Of a stretch of 64,000 nucleotides of DNA, positions 58,265 to 64,000 are shown piece after piece; positions within the stretch are counted from its first letter, which is position 1; every line of letters begins with the position of its first letter. A program made the translations under genes and the position numbers. Where the stretch lies: assembly GCF_027530345.1 (NCBI RefSeq), contig NZ_JAPZQK010000008.1, positions 124,001 through 188,000 on the forward strand, read 5' to 3'. Below the pieces are notes generated by a model, which was given only the letters and a program-made list of their open reading frames with translations, was not told the origin of the DNA and did no database searches. This DNA is from Silanimonas sp. (GTDB lineage: Bacteria > Pseudomonadota > Gammaproteobacteria > Xanthomonadales > Xanthomonadaceae).

Positions 58265-59119
58265 TTGCGTGCCTTGAAGCTCGCAGTCGTGGTGGCGGCC
58301 CTCGTGGCCGCCACTTCGGTTTCGGCGCAGCGCGCCAGCCTGTCGGAGCGCATCGAGCGCCTCGAGGCCCAGGCGGCGTCGCAGAACAACGCGCAAGCCA
58401 ACATCGAGACGCTGAACCGTCTCAACGCCCTGCAGCAGGAAGTCGCCTCGCTGCGTGGCCTCGTCGAACAACTGCAGAACGAGAACGCCCAGCTCAAGCA
58501 GGCGGCCCGCGAGCAGTACATCGACCTCGATTCCCGGTTGGGTCGCCTCGAAGGCGGCTCGGCCCCGGCGGCCGGAACGGCTGCCACGCCGGCAGGCGCC
58601 GACGGCGGTGCTCCCACGCCCGCAGAGACCCCTGCCGCCCCGGTGGACGCCGCCCCAGGCACCGCCGCCCCCGCTGCGCCGCGTGGCGTGGTCGCCGATG
58701 TCGCGACCGGTGCCCCGGTCCCGGCCGATCCGGCCGGCGAGCGGCCCATGTACGACAGTGCCTTCCAAGCCCTGCGCGACGGCGAGTACGCCGAAGCTTC
58801 GCGCCGCTTCCAGGCCTACCTGGAGGCCTACCCGGCCGGCACGCTGGCGCCGAACGCCTGGTACTGGCTCGGCGAGAGCTATTACGTCACCCAGAACTAC
58901 GATGTCGCTCTGACGGCCTTCGAGAGCCTGCTGCAGGCCTTCCCGGATTCGGCCAAGGCGCCCGACGCGCTGCTCAAGCTCGGCTATTGCCAATTCGAGC
59001 TCGGCCGCGCGCCGCAGGGCGAAGCGACGCTGCGCGACGTGATCGCGCGCTTTCCGGGCAGCGACGCCGCGCGTCTCGCCCAAAGCCGCCTGCGCTCCCT
59101 CGCGCTGGACGCCGGCTGA
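58265..59119 (+). CDS. cpoB: Cell-division coordinator CpoB (YbgF)
   Basis: Periplasmic protein of 284 residues that links peptidoglycan synthesis to Tol-Pal constriction. It starts with TTG at 58265, preceded by GGAG six bases away; no ATG precedes the signal peptide (ALKLAVVVAALVAATSVSAQ). A coiled coil (about 27-85) trimerises the protein. A Pro/Ala-rich linker follows, then TPR repeats from ERPMYDSAFQALRDGEYAEA onward. It closes the Tol-Pal cluster. Confidence 0.94.
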   Translation: MRALKLAVVVAALVAATSVSAQRASLSERIERLEAQAASQNNAQANIETLNRLNALQQEVASLRGLVEQLQNENAQLKQAAREQYIDLDSRLGRLEGGSAPAAGTAATPAGADGGAPTPAETPAAPVDAAPGTAAPAAPRGVVADVATGAPVPADPAGERPMYDSAFQALRDGEYAEASRRFQAYLEAYPAGTLAPNAWYWLGESYYVTQNYDVALTAFESLLQAFPDSAKAPDALLKLGYCQFELGRAPQGEATLRDVIARFPGSDAARLAQSRLRSLALDAG

Positions 59120-59126
59120 GGCCCCG

Positions 59127-59831
59127 ATGACCGCTCCGCGCCTGCGCGAGCAGCCAGGCGATCGCGAGCGGCCCTCCGAGATCGTCCAGGCCGAACGCCT
59201 CAAGATCACCGAGGTCTTTCTTTCCCTGCAGGGCGAATCCCGTTCGGTCGGCTGGCCGACCGTGTTCATCCGCCTGACGGGCTGTCCGCTGCGCTGCACC
59301 TATTGCGATAGCGCCTACGCCTTCCACGGCGGTGAGTGGCGATCCATCCCGGACCTCGTCGACGAAGCGCGCGCCCACGGGGTGCGGCACGTGTGCGTGA
59401 CCGGTGGCGAGCCGCTCGCGCAGAAGCGCTGCCTGTTGCTGCTGAAGGCCCTGTGCGACGCCGGTTTCGACGTGTCGCTCGAAACGTCCGGCGCCCTCGA
59501 TATCTCGGAGGTCGACCCGCGCGTTTCCATCGTGCTCGACCTGAAGACCCCGGATTCCGGCGAGGCGAAGCGCAACCGGCTGCCGAACCTGCCGCTGCTG
59601 CAGGCCAAGGACCAGGTGAAGTTCGTGCTGTGCAGCCGCGCCGACTACGACTGGGCGAAGGCAATGGTCGCGGAGCACGCGCTGGCGTCGCGCTGCGAGG
59701 TGCTCTTTTCGCCGAGCTTCGAGCAGCTGGCGCCGCGCGAATTGGCCGATTGGATTGTGGCGGACCGGCTGCCGGTGCGTTTCCAGCTGCAGTTGCACAA
59801 GCAGCTTTGGGGCGATGAGCCCGGGCGCTGA
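59127..59831 (+). CDS. queE: 7-carboxy-7-deazaguanine synthase
   Basis: Radical-SAM enzyme of the queuosine precursor pathway, 234 residues. The Cx3Cx2C cluster motif is CPLRCTYCDSAYAF, with GESRSVGWPTVFIRLTGC before it and TGGEPLAQ after it. It starts seven bases after cpoB and is followed by queC 12 bp later, matching the Xanthomonas-type order tol-pal-queE-queC. Confidence 0.96.
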   Translation: MTAPRLREQPGDRERPSEIVQAERLKITEVFLSLQGESRSVGWPTVFIRLTGCPLRCTYCDSAYAFHGGEWRSIPDLVDEARAHGVRHVCVTGGEPLAQKRCLLLLKALCDAGFDVSLETSGALDISEVDPRVSIVLDLKTPDSGEAKRNRLPNLPLLQAKDQVKFVLCSRADYDWAKAMVAEHALASRCEVLFSPSFEQLAPRELADWIVADRLPVRFQLQLHKQLWGDEPGR

Positions 59832-59843
59832 GGACGAGGAATC

Positions 59844-60569
59844 ATGGCGATGAATCAAGGTGCGGAGGGTGCCGACTCGATGGCGCAGGACGGTCGCGGC
59901 AAGCGTGCCGTGGTGCTGGTTTCCGGCGGCATGGACTCGGCCGTGGTGCTGGCCATCGCCCGCGCCCGCGGTTTCGAGACCTATGCGCTGTCGGTGCGTT
60001 ACGGCCAGCGCCACTCCGCGGAACTCGACGCGGCGGCGCGCAACGCGGCCAGCCTCGGCGCGGTGGCGCACAAAGTGGTCGAGGTCGACCTGCGCAGCAT
60101 CGGCGGTTCGGCGCTGACCGCCGACATCGACGTGCCGGAGAGCCCCAGCGAGGGCATTCCCGTCACCTACGTGCCGGCGCGCAACACCATCATGCTGTCG
60201 GTGGCGCTGGGCTGGGCCGAGGTGCTGGGCGCCCGCGACCTGTTCTGCGGCGTCAATGCCGTGGATTACTCCGGGTACCCGGACTGCCGCCCCGAGTTCA
60301 TCGCCGCGTTCGAGCGCCTCGCCAACCTCGCCACCAAGGCCGGGGTGGAGGAGGGCGGCTTGAAGGTGCACGCGCCGCTGATCGCGATGTCGAAGGCCGA
60401 CATCGTCGTCGAGGGCCTGCGCCTTGGCGTGGATTTCGCCCAGACCGTGAGCTGCTACCAGGCCGACGCCGAGGGCCGTGCCTGCGGCCGCTGCGACGCC
60501 TGCCGGCTTCGGGCCGAGGGCTTCGTGAAGGCCGGCGCGCCGGACACGACTCGCTACCAGCCGCGCTGA
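59844..60569 (+). CDS. queC: 7-cyano-7-deazaguanine synthase
   Basis: Converts carboxy-deazaguanine to preQ0 using ATP and ammonia. The 241-residue protein has the pyrophosphatase loop [11 protein letters not shown] near residue 27 and [14 protein letters not shown]-terminal zinc cysteines appear in [21 protein letters not shown]. The N-terminus carries about 20 extra residues before the core. CGAGGA precedes the ATG. It forms an operon with queE. Confidence 0.96.
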   Translation: MAMNQGAEGADSMAQDGRGKRAVVLVSGGMDSAVVLAIARARGFETYALSVRYGQRHSAELDAAARNAASLGAVAHKVVEVDLRSIGGSALTADIDVPESPSEGIPVTYVPARNTIMLSVALGWAEVLGARDLFCGVNAVDYSGYPDCRPEFIAAFERLANLATKAGVEEGGLKVHAPLIAMSKADIVVEGLRLGVDFAQTVSCYQADAEGRACGRCDACRLRAEGFVKAGAPDTTRYQPR

Positions 60570-60587
60570 ACGCGGTGGCCCGCCGCG

Positions 60588-60622
60588 CTGCCAAGCGCCC
60601 GGGCTTGCGGTAGACTTCGCGC
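60588..60622 (+). promoter_or_regulatory. Promoter of tRNA-Lys with recurrent 12-mer
   Basis: CTGCCA (60588-60593) and TAGACT (60611-60616) are 17 bp apart, matching TTGACA at 4/6 and TATAAT at 4/6. The -10 belongs to TAGACTTCGCGC, a variant of the 12-mer seen at rsgA, yheS, kup and tolB. It is the only copy with a fair -35. Confidence 0.6.
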
Positions 60623-60641
60623 CCCGCCGCGATGGCGGGGC
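60621..60641 (+). other. Leader hairpin of the tRNA-Lys precursor
   Basis: A perfect 8-bp stem GCCCCGCC/GGCGGGGC (60621-60628 with 60634-60641) with a GCGAT loop sits between the promoter and the tRNA 5' end, and no T-tract follows. It should form in the 5' leader that RNase P removes. Confidence 0.55.
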
Positions 60642-60651
60642 AGGTTTCGGT

Positions 60652-60727
60652 GGGCCGTTAGCTCAGTCGGTAGAGCAGCTGGCTTTTAACTAGTTGGTCG
60701 ATGGTTCGAATCCATCACGGCCCACCA
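60652..60727 (+). tRNA. tRNA-Lys (anticodon TTT)
   Basis: A 76-nt cloverleaf with the CCA encoded. Acceptor stem: GGGCCGT (60652-60658) pairs with ACGGCCC (60717-60723). The D-loop is AGCTCAGTCGGTAGAGC. The anticodon loop CTTTTAA gives anticodon TTT. The T-arm has GGTTCGAATCC. It closely matches E. coli tRNA-Lys. Confidence 0.97.
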
Positions 60728-60767
60728 CTTCCACCAATCGTCGTCACGACGCCCGCCGGGTCCGCGA

Positions 60768-61895
60768 TCATCCGCCGACGCCCGGCGCCGGTGCGCGTGC
60801 CACCGATGGCGCGGGGCACCGTGGGCGAAGCTTCCTTGGCGGTGCGAGGTCGAGAACGAACCGGCCCTCGACCTGTCCTGCGTCCATCAGGCGATGCGCC
60901 TCGATGGCCTCACCCAGTCCGAAGACGCGCTGGATGTGGGGCGAGATCCGGCCTTGTTCGAGCAAGGTCAACAGCATCGAGAGGTCGGCCCGGAACCACT
61001 CCGGATGCCGGGCCCGGCGTTTCGAGATGTCGTAGAAGATGACCCGCCGCGCGGTCCCGGAACGGGACGACAGCCACTGGATCCGCAGGAAGTCGAAGGC
61101 GAAGCGGAGCGCCGCCAGCAGGCCTGGGCGCGCGTTGCCCGCCCTGTGGGCGGCCCGGAATGCGGCGCTGAAGCCCAGCGCCACGAAGCGTCCGTCCGGT
61201 GCGAGCCGGGCGAGGACGGACGAGAGCGCTTCGCTCCGAGCAGCGTCGAGGATGACCTTGAAGCCCTTGGCGTCGCGCGACAGGCGATCCAGTGTCGCGG
61301 AGGCGTCGGGCCGGTCGTAAGCGACGAACGTCGCACCCATGCGGGTCACGACGTCCTCGCGACTCGCCGAGGCCACCCCGACCGCCCGAACCCCGAAAGC
61401 GCGACACAGGTCCAGCGCGGCATGCCCCACGGCCCCGCTGGCGCCATAGATCAGGACGGCGTCGCCGGTCTTGGCGTCGCCTTCGAAGAACAGCGCCTGG
61501 TAGGCGGTCATGTAGGTCAGGATCAGGGGCTCCACTCGGATCGCGTCCAGCCCCTTCGGCACGGCGACCAGCGAGGCGGCCGGACGCACGAGGTGGGTCG
61601 TGTTGCCGCCGACCTGCACGAGGTCGGCGACCCGGTCGCCGATGTGCCACTGCGCGACGTCCGGCCCGACCTCATCGATGCGACCGACGATGTCGTAGCC
61701 GAGGGTCAGGGGCAGGCTCGGCTTCAGGCCCGGATAGAGGTTGCGGCGGATGAGCGTGTCGGTGAACGCGAGGCTCGACGCCTCCACCCGGATTCGGACC
61801 TCGCCCGGGCCCGGCACGGGAAGCGCGGTATCCCGCACCACCCGGAGCACCTCGGGGCCGCCGAAGGCCCCGATCTCGAGTCGCTGGACTGGCAT
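60768..61895 (-). CDS. Zinc-independent quinone-oxidoreductase-like MDR protein
   Basis: Medium-chain dehydrogenase/reductase of 375 residues from the ATG at 61895. The N-terminal GroES-like domain (GEVRIRVEASSLAFTDTLIRRNLYPG) lacks zinc cysteines. The Rossmann motif is VLIYGASGAVGHAALDL. It resembles NADPH-dependent quinone reductases and VAT1-like proteins. A basic Pro-rich tail ends 41 bp from tRNA-Lys. It lies 11 bp after the membrane-protein gene, so the two are probably one operon. The substrate is unknown. Confidence 0.86.
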   Translation of the reverse strand: MPVQRLEIGAFGGPEVLRVVRDTALPVPGPGEVRIRVEASSLAFTDTLIRRNLYPGLKPSLPLTLGYDIVGRIDEVGPDVAQWHIGDRVADLVQVGGNTTHLVRPAASLVAVPKGLDAIRVEPLILTYMTAYQALFFEGDAKTGDAVLIYGASGAVGHAALDLCRAFGVRAVGVASASREDVVTRMGATFVAYDRPDASATLDRLSRDAKGFKVILDAARSEALSSVLARLAPDGRFVALGFSAAFRAAHRAGNARPGLLAALRFAFDFLRIQWLSSRSGTARRVIFYDISKRRARHPEWFRADLSMLLTLLEQGRISPHIQRVFGLGEAIEAHRLMDAGQVEGRFVLDLAPPRKLRPRCPAPSVARAPAPGVGG

Positions 61896-61906
61896 GGTGG
61901 CCGCCC

Positions 61907-62647
61907 TTACGCGGGCCGGCGCAGGGCGCGCCAGAGGAACAGCAGCCCGAGGGCCATGAACCAGAGCTGGATTCCCGTCGTGGACAGCACGATCGAGACG
62001 GGGGGCGCGATGCCGAAGAGTTCGAGTGCCGGCAAGGCGACGAGGATGCCGGCCACGAGCCCCGCAAGCCCCGCCCATGCGGGCAGCTGCCGGTCGCGAA
62101 GGATCACGAGGCCCGCCGCGATGGCCCAGATCGCGGCGAAGGCCGCGACGCCCAAGGCCTCGCCAATCGCACCGCCCCAAGCGTTGAGGGCGGCCTGCAT
62201 CGTCTCGATCGCGGCGCGGCCTTCCGCCGACAGGCCGGGAGCGGCATGGGCGTCGGCCAGCACGACGCTGCCGGTCAGCCAGCGCAGGATGCCGATCGCT
62301 CGCGCCAGCGCCGAGGCTGCGGCGGCGCCGATGGCGATGAGCGCCAGCGTGCCGAGCGGGCCGGGACGGGCCGCCAGTCGCACCGTCACCACGCCCGTCA
62401 CGAGGAACAGCAGCGAATACCCGAGGTAGAGCCCGTAGCCCAGCCGCACCGCATCGAGTTGTTCCCGAAGCAGCGGAAGCATCTGCGATGGCGGGAAGTC
62501 GAGGCTGTCCGGCCACTGGATCGCGCCGCCGAGCACGGCCATCGGGGCGAAGATGCTTAAGCCTTGCACCAGCAGGACGAGGCCCGCCATCAGAAGGAGG
62601 CTCCGCGGCGGTGCATCGGCGGCGCGGGAAGGATCATGGATCGACAT
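61907..62647 (-). CDS. Multi-pass membrane protein of unknown function
   Basis: A 246-residue protein with about six hydrophobic segments (MAGLVLLVQGLSIFAPM, LYLGYSLLFLVTGVVTV, LIAIGAAAASALARAIGI and others). The layout resembles DUF4386-type proteins, though I cannot confirm the family. CGGAG lies upstream of the ATG at 62647. It is followed after 11 bp by the MDR oxidoreductase. Confidence 0.72.
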   Translation of the reverse strand: MSIHDPSRAADAPPRSLLLMAGLVLLVQGLSIFAPMAVLGGAIQWPDSLDFPPSQMLPLLREQLDAVRLGYGLYLGYSLLFLVTGVVTVRLAARPGPLGTLALIAIGAAAASALARAIGILRWLTGSVVLADAHAAPGLSAEGRAAIETMQAALNAWGGAIGEALGVAAFAAIWAIAAGLVILRDRQLPAWAGLAGLVAGILVALPALELFGIAPPVSIVLSTTGIQLWFMALGLLFLWRALRRPA

Positions 62648-62695
62648 GGGGACTCCGGTGCTCGAGGGTGGGGCGCGTGCGTCAACCGTTCTGGA

Positions 62696-64000
62696 CTAGC
62701 GCCGTCGCAGCGTCCAATGCGCATGGTCGGCACGCCCCGACCCTTCCGGCGAGGACGCCACGCGGTCCACCTGCCGGCGATCGATCTCCGCGAGGAAGCC
62801 GCCGATGCGGCGCTCCAGATCCGGGAAATGGGGATTGAACGTTGCTCGCGCGCCGGCCTCGCCGGGCGGGGGAGACTGCCGTCCGGTGCCGTACCAGACG
62901 CGCGCCGACTGCTTGCAGGCCTGCACGTCGGCCTCTGCCCGGAACGGGGCGCTGCCGCAGTTCCGGTAGGTGCCTTCGAGCCCGTAGTGCGGATTGCCGG
63001 GGGCGATATGAAGGGCGAGGTGCGAGAGTCCCGCCACCCGCGACGCGACGTCGGCCGCGGGAAGCCAGATCACGCGCTCGTCCGTTCGGTCCTCCGGCTC
63101 CGCGGAGAAGTAGTTCAGGAACACGCTCCGGGGATTGACGGCCCTGGCTGCGAAGATGCGCCTATTCCCGGCGACATCGATCACCTCGTCGTCCTCGCTC
63201 TGGACCACCATCCAGGGGGACTGGAACGCCCCTTTCCCCTTCAGGCCGGACTCCATTCTGCTGAGGAGCGCCATGGTGGAGGCGATGCCGCGCGTCGGCA
63301 TCGCCTCGTACCTCGCGAATTCCTCCCGTGGGCCTGAGTCGAGCCATGGGCGGAAGGCGGAGAGCCATCGCGCTTGACGGGCGAGGAGGGACGAACTGAT
63401 GCGGTAGGCGGGCGAGACCCCGATCACTGCATCGACACTCCCGGGGGATTCGGTGGCGACGGTGACCGCAAGCGCCGCGCCGAGCGAAAAGCCGGCCACC
63501 ACGACGACATCGTTTTCCCGCCCTGCTTGCAGCACGGCGGCTTGGACGTGCCCGACCCAGTCCTTTTCGTCGACGACCATCAGGTCTGCGGGGCGGGTCC
63601 CATGCCCGGGCAGCAGAAGGACGCGTGCCTCGAAGCATTGGCGGGACAGCGACTCGGCGAGATCGCGCATGGCGAACGCGGTGTCGGACAACCCGTGGAC
63701 GAGGATCGCGATGCCTCGTGGTGTCGCGGCCCCGCATCCCGGGGCGGGTGGCCTGCGGAAGGGCGCCACCGACGCGAGTTCAGCCTCGGCCATCGACGGG
63801 TCGAAGGGCACTCGATGGGCGCGAAGTTCTGTTCTGACCGCCGCCACGTAGGCATCGAAATCGCCGACGGGCGCCAGGGCGGCGGGGTCGCTCCAGCCGC
63901 TGCTCACGAGTTCCGATGCCGGCGCCACGGCTCCGTCCGAAGCGCATCCGGACAACAGCGCGAAGAGCAGGATGCCGGCGGCGGTCGTGGACCGGCGTCC
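62696..64000 (-). CDS. Alpha/beta-hydrolase, predicted lipoprotein (5' end cut by window)
   Basis: An esterase-like hydrolase whose frame stays open to the window edge, so the start lies outside. At the visible N-terminus AAGILLFALLSGC is a lipoprotein signal (LSGC). The hydrolase core has ILVHGLSDTAFAMRDLA, the nucleophile motif GFSLGA, a likely Asp in SEDDEVIDV, and a His in GLSHLALHIAPGN. LLLPGHGTRPADLMV resembles monoacylglycerol lipases. At least 434 residues are present. The extra C-terminal part has CGSAPF and QACKQS cysteines. Confidence 0.85.
   Translation of the reverse strand, partial: GRRSTTAAGILLFALLSGCASDGAVAPASELVSSGWSDPAALAPVGDFDAYVAAVRTELRAHRVPFDPSMAEAELASVAPFRRPPAPGCGAATPRGIAILVHGLSDTAFAMRDLAESLSRQCFEARVLLLPGHGTRPADLMVVDEKDWVGHVQAAVLQAGRENDVVVVAGFSLGAALAVTVATESPGSVDAVIGVSPAYRISSSLLARQARWLSAFRPWLDSGPREEFARYEAMPTRGIASTMALLSRMESGLKGKGAFQSPWMVVQSEDDEVIDVAGNRRIFAARAVNPRSVFLNYFSAEPEDRTDERVIWLPAADVASRVAGLSHLALHIAPGNPHYGLEGTYRNCGSAPFRAEADVQACKQSARVWYGTGRQSPPPGEAGARATFNPHFPDLERRIGGFLAEIDRRQVDRVASSPEGSGRADHAHWTLRRR

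Noticed and set aside
60652-64000. tRNA-Lys as an att site of a genomic island
   Set aside because: No second copy of the tRNA 3' end and no integrase are visible in the window, so it is kept only as a low-interest finding.

Overview
The window is about 64 kb of high-GC, gene-dense bacterial chromosome. Three things suggest a gammaproteobacterium of the Xanthomonadales (Lysobacterales) type: the sucCD-nadE and bamD/rluD-pgeF-clpB neighbourhoods, the order yebC-ruvC-ruvA-kup-ruvB-ybgC-tolQRAB-pal-cpoB-queE-queC-tRNA-Lys, and the short-form AMP nucleosidase. This placement is inferred from gene order and protein character, not from a database search. No phage, insertion sequence, CRISPR array or rRNA was seen.

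Layout. 0-12.8 kb: succinyl-CoA ligase, NAD synthetase, BamD, RluD, PgeF, a secreted subtilisin, a periplasmic TPR protein, and ClpB behind a recognisable sigma-32 promoter. 12.8-24.2 kb: what looks like a self-contained poly-3-hydroxybutyrate (PHB) or oligo-3-hydroxybutyrate utilisation locus. 24.5-41.1 kb: a tandem pair of periplasmic amidohydrolases, AMP nucleosidase, a glutaredoxin/HesB-like/rhodanese fusion, glutamate synthase (gltBD), a GNAT acetyltransferase, an SGNH hydrolase with alaA, a secreted HExxH protein of unknown family, and rsgA. 41.5-60.7 kb: the ABC-F protein YheS, an FmdB protein, aspS, a lower-GC regulator gene with a palindromic operator, a lipase, yebC-ruvCA-kup-ruvB, the complete ybgC-tol-pal-cpoB cluster, queE-queC and tRNA-Lys. 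60.7-64 kb: three apparently accessory minus-strand genes, the last cut by the window edge.

The most interesting region is 12.8-24.2 kb. Two divergent promoter regions flank a convergent two-component system. From the first run a signal-peptide-bearing 3HB-oligomer hydrolase (minus) and bdhA plus a LuxR-type response regulator (plus). From the second run a TonB-dependent receptor, a lipoprotein PHB-depolymerase-type esterase and a transporter-domain hybrid histidine kinase (minus), and a GntP-family permease (plus). Both divergent regions carry a nearly identical 14-mer, GTAC(T/G)TTCGTCCAA, in the same orientation and about 24-25 bp upstream of a -10-like hexamer. The genes spell out a route: surface depolymerase, outer-membrane oligomer uptake, periplasmic oligomer hydrolysis, inner-membrane monomer uptake, then oxidation to acetoacetate. 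A dedicated CrbS/CrbR-like sensor pair is built in.

The three longest gene-free stretches (24224-24539, 41134-41527, 47361-47792) each carry a copy of one ~135 bp structured repeat. Its two hairpins show compensatory base changes between copies and all have TCC(N)-type apical loops. A 12-mer TA(C/G)ACT(C/T)CGCGC recurs upstream of five transcription units. At rsgA and yheS it ends one base before the start codon, which suggests leaderless mRNAs.
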